Shown here: in pieces, positions 1 to 10,403 of the stretch
How the letters are laid out: each line of letters begins with the position of its first letter
Position numbering within the stretch: the first letter of the stretch is position 1
Notes under the pieces: generated by a model
Seen by the model: only the letters and a program-made list of their open reading frames with translations
Told to the model about the DNA's origin: nothing
Databases searched by the model: none
Assembly: GCF_009389715.1 (NCBI RefSeq)
Contig: NC_052409.1
Location: forward strand, 6,189,775-6,253,774
DNA length: 64,000 nt
DNA from: Phoenix dactylifera
Lineage: Eukaryota; Streptophyta; Magnoliopsida; Arecales; Arecaceae
Direction of reading: 5' to 3'
Program-made: the position numbers and the translations under genes

Positions 1-296
1 TATTGATTAATCTCCAATTATCTCTTGAAGAGAAAAGAGAAAATCATGCGGGTTCGTGCCTTGAGCCGCCCAAGAAGAAAAACAAGGAGAACAACAATAT
101 GTTGGATTTTGTCCATGGAGAAGGCATCCACGGTATTACAATCTAAGGTTTTGGAGCACCATGTTACAACATCTAATTAATAGAGACCATCGGATTCAAG
201 TACAAATCATATAAACTACAAAAGAAGGTGTGGGGTTTCTCTAATATATCTCCTTGAAATGATTAGGCAGCTCCATCCTCCACTAGAGATATAATG

Positions 297-445
297 AGCT
301 TTCTTCTTTTGCTGCCAGAGGTGACCTTGAAATTCTATTCTAGCAAAAAGCACTCTCCTCTCCCTTCCTAGCTGGTAGAATATTGATCATTGTCAACTTT
401 TTTCTATATAGATGAAAATTTGCCTAGATGAAAGATAGGTGTAAG
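297..445. repeat. Dispersed direct repeat, copy 1
   Basis: This stretch reads almost the same as 614-785, including a shared GAGGTGACCTTGA core, the phrase TAGCAAAAAGCACTC and the end AAAGAT(A/T)GGTGTAAG. The second copy is about 25 bp longer because it holds an extra segment after GCACTC. No coding sense is visible. The pair looks like a local duplication separated by a GTAC-rich repeat. Confidence 0.7.
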
Positions 446-613
446 CAAGGTTTGTCATTTCGTACTGGTGTCGCACTAGTATAGTATCGGTACGGTACAG
501 TATATAATTTTTTTTAGCATATCGAGTGTTGGTAAGCCATCGTATCGGGTACCGATATCGAATAAGTATAGTATGGTACGGTACGCCCTATATTGTCCGA
601 TTCGGACTGTAAT
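446..613. repeat. GTACGGTAC-rich interspersed repeat
   Basis: The segment is built from variants of CGGTACGGTAC, GGGTACCGATAT and TATGGTACGGTACG on both strands, so it can fold on itself. It sits exactly between the two copies of the flanking direct repeat. Similar GTAC/CGTACC-rich dispersed sequences are common in monocot genomes, but I cannot name the family. Confidence 0.5.
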
Positions 614-785
614 AAGCTTCCTTCTTTCGCTTCTTGAGGTGACCTTGAGATTTTATTCTAGCAAAAAGCACTCCCAATAAGTAGGAAGAAGCAGCTGCTC
701 TCCCTTCCTAGCTAGTAGAGCATTGGTCATTGTCATCTTTTTCCTAAATAGATGAAAATTTGCCTTGATGAAAGATTGGTGTAAG
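614..785. repeat. Dispersed direct repeat, copy 2
   Basis: This is the partner of 297-445. It carries about 25 extra bases (CAATAAGTAGGAAGAAGCAG region, near 673-692) not found in copy 1. Noncoding. The remaining bases up to 1034 hold no recognisable exon. Confidence 0.7.
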
Positions 786-1034
786 TGTAAAAAAATGGAC
801 TCAGTTGGAAATGTCATCTCTTTCTTAAGTAGACATCACTTCCATGATCCATAGCAGCTACTTCATACGTACATTCTTTTCCTCCCCTTGAATCTACTTG
901 TGTTATTCTCATAATCATTTGAAAATGGACTAGTTGCATGACAAACATACCTATTAGCTTTCAGAATATTCTTCTAGGAGGGCCATCTCTTGTAATGAGC
1001 TTATTATTTCAAAATCGGAAGTCACGGTTTGCAG

Positions 1035-1437
1035 GCAGTAATAATGCATTTCCTTGAAATAAATTTCATGGTTATCCAGGGGATAGCAGGATCTGGATTT
1101 GGCCACTTGGCAATGTCATGGTGTGTGGAGAAGAGAGGCCCTGTCTTCACTGCTGCATTCACTCCTTTTGTACAAATTATGGTGGCTGGAATTGACTTCT
1201 CCATCCTCCATGAATCGATTTACCTTGGAAGGTATTGGATTCAAGCTCTTACAGCAGTGATTGCATCCATGTACTATTGCAAACTAACTTTTGTTATTTC
1301 ATTGCGATGCCCAGTGTTTTGGGGTCTGTTCTTGTGATGCAGGCCTCTATTTTCTTCTATGGGCAAAGAGCAAGGAGGCCTCGGCGAGAGCAACCGGAGA
1401 AAATGGCGAACATCAAGTGCAACGGCAAACTGTATGA
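1035..1437 (+). pseudogene. WAT1-related (nodulin MtN21/EamA-type) transporter, 3' fragment with frameshift
   Basis: Two exons encode the C-terminal end of a plant EamA/WAT1-type membrane transporter. The first, 1035-1231, follows a TTTGCAG acceptor and reads GIAGSGFGHLAMSWCVEKR, GPVFTAAFTPFVQIM and ILHESIYLG, which is the conserved second EamA repeat. A GTATTG donor at 1232 and a CCCAG acceptor ending at 1314 join it in frame to SVLGSVLV. The following GLYFLLWAKSKEA then lies in a different frame: five bases (1337-1341) stand where six are expected, so one base is missing. Read through, the frame ends in an unrelated tail. In the ancestral frame the stop would be TGA at 1435-1437. No upstream exons for the N-terminal half are seen in 1-1034. 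Known members move auxin, amino acids or other small solutes across plasma membrane or tonoplast. I call this a broken gene relic; a single-base sequence error is the alternative. Confidence 0.75.
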
Positions 1438-2536
1438 TAAAACAGCATCATTTTGAAGGGGTTGATATCTTCTCCATTTGCTTTATTCTCTTGAGAGCAA
1501 CACAAGTAAGCAACAGAGCTGAAGAAGGCACATTCTTCTCCCTCTTTTTGTTTGTTTGTTTTTTCTTCTTTTTTTTTTTCCTGAATGGTTGAAGGGCTGT
1601 CTGCAATCTTTCAAGCGAAATTACACCTCATTCTGTTGGGTTTTAGTTGGACAATGTCCTAGAGATAATATTAGTTGGACCAGGTCTACCAGTTCAACGG
1701 TACACCAATCCAATCAGGAAGCCCTCCGGCGATGCCTCCCTCCCAGCCTCCATCCGGCGCAACAGCTACACCATCGCCAGTGCCCGCGCTTCGCATCCTC
1801 GTGCTTTGCCGCCGGCCCTCCTCCAATCTGCCACTCCACTGCCGCCTCCCTCGTAGCTATTGCACAGATCTCAAAGCACTCCAAGCTTTCTTTTTTGTTC
1901 ACCTGATGGATTTGTAGGAAGGAAGGTGAATCCTTTTTTCGGGCGCGAAGGATACAACCCCTATGTCATAAATATTCATGATAATTTTAACAACCCTGGC
2001 CCATCCCTGGTGCACCGGGCCTTGCTGTGGGTCGATGTAAGACCCATATGCATTCCAACATACTGGGCCTCCATTACAACACAGGCCTTGACATAACTTG
2101 GCAGAGGAGTCCAAATATCATAATCTTTGATACGTACATCAGCCCAGAACCAGGAAATATTCCACCAGGATCTGAGAAAGAACCATCAGCATTAAATTTG
2201 AACACAAGATTCATGTGCAGGTTCCCATTGAGTCCATTGCATAATGAGGTTGCGTCAGTGGGCTCCAGTGAGAAGAAGAAATCCAACACCGCGACCCAGG
2301 TCCTGTGAGGCTTGCGTGGGAGTCCTCACTCAGGACTGAAATAAGGAAATATCGATCAATTTGTTTCCTTTTTCTGGATTTTGGCCTTGGGATAAGAAAG
2401 GGATTCACCGTAGTTCATCCAAACCAGCGACAGAAGATGAACAAAAGCCATATAACTCTTTGTTTCATATGATAATATCTAATGGTGACTGTTATAATAG
2501 TTGTTTTTTATTTCCTTGACAATAAAATGTATCAGT

Positions 2537-2577
<41 letters not shown>

Positions 2578-2748
2578 TAGTATCTATCTCAAGAATAGTT
2601 GATGTGTCCTATTAGCAAAGTTGCGATGATGTCACTATCAATGCTCAATCAAGCTTATTTCTAGCAATGTTTAGAATCTAAAAATGAATAGCAATACTAC
2701 CATTGCCGCCGCCAAAATCTGAGTTGAATCATCAAGGTAGGACAAAAT
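1438..2748. other. Noncoding stretch, no gene recognised
   Basis: A GC-richer patch at 1690-1860 and another at 2000-2330 have short open frames on both strands, but none matches a family I know and none has splice context. The patch at 2000-2330 may be old retroelement DNA. An AT repeat lies at 2536-2577. Confidence 0.5.
2536..2577. repeat. Compound microsatellite (TA)n(AAT)n
   Basis: About 16 bases of TA dinucleotides run directly into repeated AAT triplets. The sequence is noncoding. Confidence 0.9.
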
Positions 2749-3808
2749 TCAAAGTGAAGTAGTGAGGTTGGTTGACTGAACTCCAAGGAGCAACCAAACA
2801 CGAGAATGCCGGCAACTTCTCAGCTTGAATTTAGTTGGAGAGGCCTGCCTAGTGCATCTTATCCGACTTGAAATCAGAAAGAGAAGTCCACATGTCGGAA
2901 TTTGTTCAAGAGGCTTAAGTAAGTCAGTTTGTTGGGAAACTGAAAAAATTTGAAGGAGTTGCAGGAAATAAGAGAGTGTGAGAGAGCTTAGAAGTGACTT
3001 ACCTAGGGAAGGCTGATGCCTATTACTATGTAAGGTGGAAGTGAGCCTTAATTGCTCAATAATAGTCCACATATTGGGCGTGTGGGAAGAATTAACTACT
3101 TGATCATGCAGTATTGCTATAATCGCCATTTAATTGATGGGATCTCAATCACGGCTTTTATGAAGGCTAATCGCTTTAAATACACTTAATTTGGAGACAC
3201 GTCGCGCATTATCTTTGCCAGTCAACTCATTCTAATTAGTCCGACTGACGGCTCAACTCGATACTCCAGTGAACATCGAGGTTAACGGTTCGATTAACTA
3301 CCATGGCTGATCGCTCGGGGCTAATTCGGCTGTTAAGACTATCAACTCGGTTCATACCAAAGTCATCACGTCGATCGGCGGCTAACGAGATCATCACTTA
3401 GGTCAGTTGCCGAGGTAAGATCACATCAACCAAAAATAGCAATGATGTTATAATTGCCTCCCCGAATAACAACTTGACAATGACTATGTCTTGGCCGACT
3501 ATTGGTTCCGGCACCATCACAACTGGGCTAATGCATCCAATGGAAGGTTCAAAGACGCCGCACGTAGATGACAACAAGAGTCATGGTAATGATAAAATGT
3601 TGCAACTTCGGTGAGCCCCATGGCCTCGACAACACGAGACTTGATATGCCGCTGGTCTAAAGTGATTCAACCAATTAAGCGAGCCTTACGTTGCGGACTT
3701 TCTCTTCGTCTCTTACCAGGAGAGCAGCGCCCGCTGCACGGAGGTTAGGTCAGGCCAACAAACGACCATATTTTTCTTAGAATCCCTTTAATTGATGTCA
3801 ACATTTAG
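2749..3808. other. Probable decayed retroelement DNA
   Basis: The minus strand of 2749-3129 is open for 126 codons, but the protein is unrecognised. The stretch 3130-3800 is of mixed composition with repeated phrases such as GGCTAATCG, TCGGCGGCTAA and CAACTCG, a texture typical of old gypsy LTRs. I see no protease, reverse transcriptase or integrase motif. It directly flanks the TRIM insertion at 3814, so the TRIM may be nested in it. Confidence 0.3.
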
Positions 3809-3813
3809 GAGGC

Positions 3814-4070
3814 TGTTGCGGGGACGGCCTTTGGCCGGAGCCTCACACAACAGCATAGCCCACATTAAGCTAGCAGAGAAAGAGGACCGCGTTCCTCCCG
3901 AGGTATTGTCCGCTTTGGGGGTCGAGCGTACCCGGAGCCCTCCTCACAGTTTTGTCCCACAAAAAGGCCCTCGAGAGAAAAGGATTTTCACCCCCCATTT
4001 AAGGCACGGAACCTTTCCGCTACTAGCCGATGTAGGACTAAATTCAAGGCCCCCTCCCCCCCCCACAACA
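3814..4070 (-). repeat. LTR of TRIM element (3' LTR in element orientation)
   Basis: This 257-bp LTR has TG...CA ends. It ends in a C-rich run before ACAACA. Confidence 0.85.
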
Positions 4071-4177
4071 TAGCCCCCCCAGCGGGAAGGTTCCGGCCAG
4101 GTTTTACCCCAACGGGCCCCCACAGTCCTGGAGGGTAGTCAATGGAGAGAGGAGGCGCCCCTACCTAGCGCGCCATC

Positions 4178-4428
4178 TGTTGCGGGGACGGCCTTTGGCC
4201 GGAGCCTCATACAACAACATAGCCCACATTAAGCTAGCAGAGAAAGAGGACCGCGTTCCTCCCGAGGTATTATCAGCTTTGGGGGTCGAGCGTATCCGGA
4301 GCCCTCCTCACGGTTTTGTCCCACAAAAGGGCCCTCGAGAGGAAAGGATTTCCACCCCCCATTTAAGGCACGGAATCTTTCCGCTACTAGCCGATGTAGG
4401 ACTAAATTCTAGGCCCCCCCCCCCAACA
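4178..4428 (-). repeat. LTR of TRIM element (5' LTR in element orientation)
   Basis: This 251-bp LTR is about 94 percent identical to its partner. It lies 2 bp from the primer-binding-site-like sequence. Confidence 0.85.
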
Positions 4429-4433
4429 GAGGC

Positions 4434-6185
4434 TAATTGCATCCAACTCGTTCAAGAAATATCTTTTAGACTACGTTCATCCGGTCATCAACCAAACTGA
4501 AGAAAGATTAGTCAACCATGCTGCTGCTTTCCTGGAGGCTAATGGTCAAAATAAGTCTTTGAATCCTATAAACCTCTACGGAGCTTGGATCATCTTTTAC
4601 TTCTTCTAACAATTGTTTTTATAATAATAATAGGAAAAAAAACTCGATGGAAATCAAAGCTGAGGCGGAATTGAACTTAAATTTCGATGTAAAAGGTTTT
4701 ACCAACTTGACTAATTAATTGGTACTCTTAACAATAAATACTAAATTTTAAAATAGAAAATTAACGAAAGAATCCATGCAAAGCTTTCTAGATACACATC
4801 TAAGACTCATTCTAATGTTGGACAACCTTAGCTTATATTTGCTTAGACAATAGTTGTGGGTGAAAAGGAAATGTTTGCATATGCATATGACTTTCTATTT
4901 TATCAATTGTACATACATGATTAACATATCCAAGCATTTGCAGATAAGTCTTTTTCGTTAGTTTCTCATAAAAAAAAAAATATAACATTTGATAATATTC
5001 CTTCCAAAAAGCCACCTATATCCTATCAAACTTCAAAATAACGATATATCTGGTACTTACTCCAACTTCAAGCCTATTCACCTTGTTGTGAAATTTAAAC
5101 GAACGGATTGACAAGGCATAAAGTGTCAGAATTTAATTTGATGCACCACTTGTTATAAAAATGAATGAAAAAGATGAAATTTTAGAAATGTATCTTGCCA
5201 ATGGTATGATAGGAGTCCTCATGAGATATGAGTTTACATAGCTAAAAAAAAATTTCCTTTTATTGTGGAAGCTCGGATATGAGAAGCCAAAAAAAAAACA
5301 AGTAAAAAATTATGGTCAAATGTTAGACAATTATCAATATTTGTAAAAAAAAAATAAGTGCTGGTTCCTCCCTTGTGTATAAAACCAAATTTTGCAAAAA
5401 TATGCTCACGTCCTTTTCCATGTATTCGAAAATAGATATAGACAAGAATAAAAGATTGATCCTCCATATTACCATATGGTAAAGTTCTCAAACGAACATA
5501 TAACCTTATAAATAGTCTAGATGATCTTAATTCATCCTTAGGTTGTAAAATCTTGATATTTGTATTTTGAGAGATGGTTAATCTTGATACTTAAACCATA
5601 ATAAAGTTATATGATTACTAATTTGCTAAATATAGTGATAGGAGAATCTAACCAGAAATTTTAGTATATATGCATGGTAGCATACTGAGGCTATGATTCA
5701 ACCCAAACATAACCAACTCTTGATTCTTTCCTTCATGATATTGTCTTAATGTTTATATGATCTATTAAAGACACACTCAGAGGAAGAGAATTGTAATCAC
5801 CAGAACATACCCTAGTTGAAGAATTCGTCTTAAATACTAAAATTTCTGACGTATTTTGTTCACTATCTGAATCAGATTTGGAATCAAAATAAAATTGAAT
5901 ATTTTTGGAAGAGTAGGAATTAAATTTTGGAGCATTAAAATATCCTCAGAATGAGATTTTCTCCAAATAAATTCCTGGAATGAGAGGGTTTTTTTTCTTT
6001 TTTTAATGATGAAGAATATGGGTAACTCATATTTATTCCTATTATATCGTTCAGTTCCTTTCAACTAAATATATCCTAAAAATAATATTTTTTAACGTGT
6101 CCTGCAGGTACATCCAAAATAATTGCTGAAAATTCCAATGCGGGGTCGTCCCGAAAGTCGCCGTTCCACCCAAAGTCGCCGTCCC
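4434..6185. other. AT-rich intergenic DNA, no gene recognised
   Basis: The open frames here are short and AT-driven, for example in the poly-A-rich stretch 5240-5360. No domain, RNA gene or structured mobile element was recognised. Confidence 0.55.
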
Positions 6186-6187
6186 AC

Positions 6188-6192
6188 TATAA
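6188..6192 (+). promoter_or_regulatory. Possible TATA box of BBE-like gene
   Basis: CTATAACC lies 86 bp upstream of the ATG at 6274. A second candidate, TGTATATCC, begins about 6201. The spacing fits a short 5' leader of about 50 bases. This is inferred from position only. Confidence 0.4.
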
Positions 6193-6273
6193 CCCCTCTT
6201 TGTATATCCTCCTCCCCGCCAGGCCGTTCACAGAAAAAAAAAAAAAATAGTCCCATAGACTCCAAAGATATCC

Positions 6274-7902
6274 ATGAATCCAGAGATTAGTCCTCCCCTC
6301 CTCCTCCTCCTCCTCCCCCTCTTCCTCCTCTTCCCCACCACCCGCTCCCAAAGTAACACTTCTTCTACCACTGAGACTGCCACAGCAAATGCTAACATCT
6401 CTTCTTGCCTCCTTTCTTCCCATGTTCAGAACTTCACCATCTCCTCCTCTCCACCTTCCATCCAATACTCCGATCTCCTCAACCTCTCAATCCAAAACCT
6501 CCGCTTGGCTGGCCCCTCCGTCCACAAGCCTTCGGTTTTCATCCTCCCAAAGACCCAACAAGAGCTCCAAAGCTCCATCCTCTGCTGCCGTTCTTCTTCC
6601 CTGGCCATTAGACTTCGGAGCGGCGGCCACAGCTTTGAAGGCTTATCCTACACCGCGGGAGAGCACACTCCCTTCGCGGTCATCGACTTGATGAACTTGA
6701 ACCGGGTCTTGATCGATGCCGGCTCGTCCACGGCCTGGGCCGAGTCGGGTGCTACACTGGGCGAGATCTACTACGCCGTAGCCCAGTCCAACCGCTCCCT
6801 CGCCTTCTCGGCCGGGTCCTGCTCGACCGTCGGCAGCGGCGGCCACATCTCCGGGGGCGGGTTCGGCCTCCTCTCTCGGAAGTACGGCCTCTCCGCCGAT
6901 AACGTCTTGGACGCGGTTCTCATCGACCCCGCCGGTCGAGCTCTGGACCGGAAATCCATGGGCGAGGACGTCTTCTGGGCCATCCGGGGCGGCGGTGGCG
7001 GGAGCTGGGGGGCGGTCTACGCGTGGAAGCTCCGGCTCGTCCCGGTCCCGGACCGGGTCACTGCGTGCTCCATCAGCCGGCCCGGCTCGGTCAGGCAAGT
7101 TGCCGAGTTGACTCACAAGTGGCAGTACGTCGCCCCGAGTCTCCCGGACGAGTTCTATCTCTCCACGATTATCCAAGGGTCAACGACTGGGAACGTCCGC
7201 AACACGTTCTTGGGCCTATTCCTTGGCCCTAAAGGAACGGCAATTTCCATACTGAGTCAACGATTCCCCGAGTTGAACGTATCAGAATCGGAGTGCAACG
7301 AGATGAGTTGGATCGAATCGGCGGTCGGTTTCGCAAATATAAAATCCGTCTCGGATCTACTGAAGCGCGAGCCGTCCACGAAGACGTACTTCAAGGTCAA
7401 GTCGGACTACGTGAGGGCCCCAATCGCGATAGGTGGTCTGATCACAGCCGTTGATTTGTTATCCAGGCAGCCAAAAGCTTACGTCATTTTTGACCCCTAC
7501 GGTGGAGCGATGGGCAGGATAGGGAGCGGTGATCTTCCGTTCCCTCACCGGGGTGGGAATTTGTATGGGATCCAGTACAGGATCGATTGGCGAGAGGGAG
7601 AGGATGGAATGGCGTACGTGGCATGGTTACGGAGGCTCTACGAGTACATGGGATGCTTTGTTTCGAAGAACCCCCGGGCGGCGTACGTGAATTATGTGGA
7701 CCTTGATCTCGGGACCATCGAATGGACCATAGGAACTGGTGGGTCCTTGGACGCGGTGGGTGTGGCGAGGGCGTGGGGCGGGAGGTATTTCCTGGGGAAC
7801 TACGGGAGGTTGGTGCGGGCCAAGACGGCAATCGATCCGGATAACGTGTTTAGAAATGAGCAGAGCATTCCTCCTTTGCCCAAGGGAGGTTTCTTAAAGT
7901 AG
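6274..7902 (+). CDS. Berberine bridge enzyme-like FAD-linked oxidoreductase, secreted
   Basis: A single exon encodes 542 residues, the usual size for this family. Residues 1 to about 25 form a leucine-rich signal peptide, so the enzyme should enter the secretory pathway (apoplast or vacuole). The FAD-binding PCMH fold spans roughly 80-260. Residues for bicovalent flavin attachment are present: His119 in RSGGH and Cys183 in AGSCSTVGSGGH. The latter motif has Ser where many relatives have Pro. Gln434 in GNLYGIQY and the Tyr residues of YVNYVDLDLG (471-480) match active-site positions of alcohol- or sugar-oxidising members. The C-terminal BBE domain ends with ARAWGGRYFLGNYGRL and DPDNVFRNEQSIPPL. 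Family members oxidise monolignols, oligosaccharides or specialised metabolites and release hydrogen peroxide; the substrate cannot be read from sequence. The ATG at 6274 is chosen because it starts the signal peptide. Several NxS/T sites suggest glycosylation. The gene shows no truncation. Confidence 0.93.
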   Translation: MNPEISPPLLLLLLPLFLLFPTTRSQSNTSSTTETATANANISSCLLSSHVQNFTISSSPPSIQYSDLLNLSIQNLRLAGPSVHKPSVFILPKTQQELQSSILCCRSSSLAIRLRSGGHSFEGLSYTAGEHTPFAVIDLMNLNRVLIDAGSSTAWAESGATLGEIYYAVAQSNRSLAFSAGSCSTVGSGGHISGGGFGLLSRKYGLSADNVLDAVLIDPAGRALDRKSMGEDVFWAIRGGGGGSWGAVYAWKLRLVPVPDRVTACSISRPGSVRQVAELTHKWQYVAPSLPDEFYLSTIIQGSTTGNVRNTFLGLFLGPKGTAISILSQRFPELNVSESECNEMSWIESAVGFANIKSVSDLLKREPSTKTYFKVKSDYVRAPIAIGGLITAVDLLSRQPKAYVIFDPYGGAMGRIGSGDLPFPHRGGNLYGIQYRIDWREGEDGMAYVAWLRRLYEYMGCFVSKNPRAAYVNYVDLDLGTIEWTIGTGGSLDAVGVARAWGGRYFLGNYGRLVRAKTAIDPDNVFRNEQSIPPLPKGGFLK

Positions 7903-8195
7903 TACCATTCCTTAAAGTAGTCATCAAAAATAAAAATAATAATTCACAGTCCTAGTCAAGAATGTTTTCTGACTAATGTAGCTCAATCTGTATCGTGTCA
8001 AATAAGTTTATTGAGTTATACTTGTCAATTATTTGTGGTCTTGATGTCTTCCATTTTATTTATTGTCAAAAGTTTCTACCATCAATTACATATATATTGG
8101 GCTTTTGGATAAGAATAACATTTTGGCTCATTGATATAAATTCACATCATTGCACTTGACGTGGCTAAATGACCGCACGTAATGAGCCAATGTAT

Positions 8196-8347
8196 CTTCA
8201 CATTTTCGAATCTAGAATTGAAGTTTGTTCAAAAGATTATAATCTTTAAAATGATTTAAATATAGCAATTCACTAGCATATAACCCATACGATGTACTGG
8301 ATACATATTGTTCTTCTCTCTCCAATTGTACTTGAAATACAATATAG
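8196..8347. repeat. Tandem duplication unit 1 (152 bp)
   Basis: This unit begins CTTCACATTTTCGAATCTAG and ends AATACAATATAG, and the next unit follows without a gap. The two units are about 95 percent identical. Confidence 0.9.
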
Positions 8348-8499
8348 CTTCACATTTTCGAATCTAGAATTGAAGTTTGTTCAAAAGATTGCACTCTTTA
8401 AATTGATTTAAATATAGCAATTCACTAGCATATAACCCATACGATGTACTGGATACATATTTTTCTTCTCTCTCCAATTGTACTTGAAATACAATATAG
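8348..8499. repeat. Tandem duplication unit 2 (152 bp)
   Basis: This is a head-to-tail copy of 8196-8347 of exactly the same length. Differences cluster near GATTATAATCTTTAAAATG versus GATTGCACTCTTTAAATTG. Noncoding. Confidence 0.9.
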
Positions 8500-9813
8500 C
8501 AATATAATAGATTACAACAAACAAAAAGCTTCAATAGCTAAATTTTTATTGTATATTAAATAATGAACTTTTAAGGCCGAGCAAGGAGTGTCTCTAAGTA
8601 GAAGCTAATTCAAGCAACTCGAGTAAGAAGGAAGACCTTAATTAGTTCTGTTGGTTGGGAGCCTCTCTCTAAGTAGAGGCCCGATACCAAAGGGAGAAGA
8701 AGAAGATGCCAAATCAAGCGCACTGAGGCGCTCGACCCATTTTATATTTTCTATCTTTTTCACTTTTCTTGGGGTCTTTGATTTTGTCTTCAACCCAAAC
8801 CTAGAGTAGGAGTTGTATCTTTTTTCTAGGACCTCCAACTCAAAGAGGTAATAGGATGCATCTAAAGGTCCTTCCATGTTGCTATCTTGAATCATTACTC
8901 TAAACAAGCCTTATTCCTGCTTCAGACTTTGTAATTTTTCTAATAAGCCTAGGTGGCGACTCCAAGCAACCATTGACCACCGGGGGTGGCCCCCGTTTGC
9001 ATGATAAAAGCTTCACACCATTACAGGGAAAGGATTGTTGTGTCTTCTTATAGCGAGCGAAGCTTACTTGTTGGATCCATCGGAGATACGCAGAGATGAC
9101 ATTGAGGATACTTAGAAAATTTTTTCTATATTCTTAAAGCATTGATGGATCTAATCAGACTTAACCATGCAAAGCTGTGGCTCGAATAGTTGTCCATTTA
9201 TTCAAAAGAGAAACCCCCTAATTACATGCATATATGTAGGCTTTGGCCTTTATGGGTTTGCTGCTGTATGCTTTCTTGAAAGTGTTAGCAAAATTATAAT
9301 GCATTTATCATTTTATTTGGCTTATATAGTTAATATTTTTTTCTGAATTAGGTTAGCATATTGTCCATATTCACTGAGCAAATTATGTTTTGCTTGTATG
9401 AACTTTCTCTGTTTTCTTATTTTTTAAGCAGGATTTCTTCCAAATGGTAGATTTAGCAAATGTTTATCCAGATTGGCTGGAGGGGGAAAAATAGAAAAGG
9501 ATGAAGAAGGCAAATAGTTGTAGACGAACATCTTTCATCATTTTTTGTTGTGCCCTGTAAATTTTGGACGCCCAAATTTTGAAGTGATTGTATGATATCA
9601 CTCTTGGAGATCCAAGACTTGTAAACAGGACTTATGACGCTAAGATTTACGTGAACCATCAACTACAATAAATTTAAAATTTCTTCTCGCAGGTGTATTA
9701 GTTTTTCAAAAAAAAAAAAAGGGAAAAACCTTTCGCATTTATGCTCTCCTTAAGTTCTACTAACGAAATGGGACTCAACAGAGAGTATTTATCAAAGATG
9801 CATCACGGTGCTT
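8500..9813. other. Intergenic DNA with possible LTR-element scrap
   Basis: Around 8954 the phrase GGTGGCGACTCCAAG recalls primer-binding or LTR-end sequences of plant Ty3 elements, but no paired LTR was found. The remainder up to 9813 shows no gene. Minus-strand frames at 8638-8907 and 9453-9662 are unrecognised. Confidence 0.3.
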
Positions 9814-9814
9814 T

Positions 9815-9873
<59 letters not shown>
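9814..9873. repeat. Compound microsatellite (TA)n(TTG)n
   Basis: About 20 bases of TA are followed by roughly twelve TTG triplets. Confidence 0.92.
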
Positions 9874-9962
9874 GAAAACGGCATTTTATATAGCTCTAAC
9901 GTAAGTACATCCAGCCATATCAAAAAAAAAAAGTAAAGAGTATAAGATAGGAGGTATGTCTC

Positions 9963-10403
9963 CTACAGATGCCCAGATGAACTCCTAAAGTATCGGGCCG
10001 CAAATGAGGCCTTCCGGAATACATGTAATACTTGAAAGTCGCTCAGCTCTTGAGCCAATTTACGGGTATCACGAATAAGGGGATAACCATCACCATATCT
10101 GTCCACTCTCCAAACCCAATCGATCACCACAGTGGAGTTCCTCTCGAGGCATATACGCTCAGCACTAACTACCCGCCTCGCATAGGAGATACCATCACGA
10201 TGCTTTTCACATAAGAAGTGGTGTGTAAATATTTTTGGATGCAGTTGCTGTTCCTTCCTCATAAAGTTGTTAAACATGAAACCTTTTTTGATGTTGAACA
10301 GGTCTCTGCTAACCCCGATATGGAATCTCAGCCAACCATCTATCCTCCATGATGTCGATAGACCGTCTATCTTCAATCTTTCATCTGATAAATGAAAGGC
10401 CAC
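9963..10403 (-). mobile_element. LINE remnant, RNase H-like domain
   Basis: The minus strand is open for 146 codons. Its second half, AERICLERNSTVVIDWVW followed by LIRDTRKLAQELSDFQVLHV and FRKA, has the spacing of the RNase H-like domain at the C-terminus of plant LINE polyproteins. There, a strand naming the inherited acidic position is followed by a helix and then the HVxREAN-type motif. Here that last motif reads HVFRKAS, so the catalytic end is lost. The N-terminal half of the frame is not recognised. No reverse transcriptase domain is adjacent. This is a dead 5'-truncated or rearranged copy. Confidence 0.6.

Larger units (their letters stand above)
3814..4428 (-). mobile_element. Miniature LTR retroelement (TRIM-type), 615 bp, TSD GAGGC
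   Basis: Two direct LTRs (3814-4070 and 4178-4428) flank only 107 bp of interior. Both LTRs start TGTTGCGGGG and end CAACA on the plus strand, and they differ at roughly 15 positions. The 5-bp sequence GAGGC occurs just before (3809-3813) and just after (4429-4433), which is a target-site duplication. On the minus strand a primer-binding-site-like TGGCGCGCTAGGTAGGGG begins 2 bp after the LTR end (plus coordinates 4158-4175). A G-run (minus strand GGGGGG, near 4074-4080) precedes the other LTR as a possible polypurine tract. The element therefore reads on the minus strand. It has no coding capacity and must have been mobilised by enzymes of a larger element. Confidence 0.85.

Noticed and set aside
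1690-1917. Pro/Ser-rich plus-strand frames
   Set aside because: Three frames are open together because of composition; none has splice context or a known motif.
6643-7176. Long minus-strand open frame (177 codons) inside the BBE-like gene
   Set aside because: It is the complement of GC-rich coding sequence, has an Arg/Gly/Pro/Asp-biased composition and matches no family.
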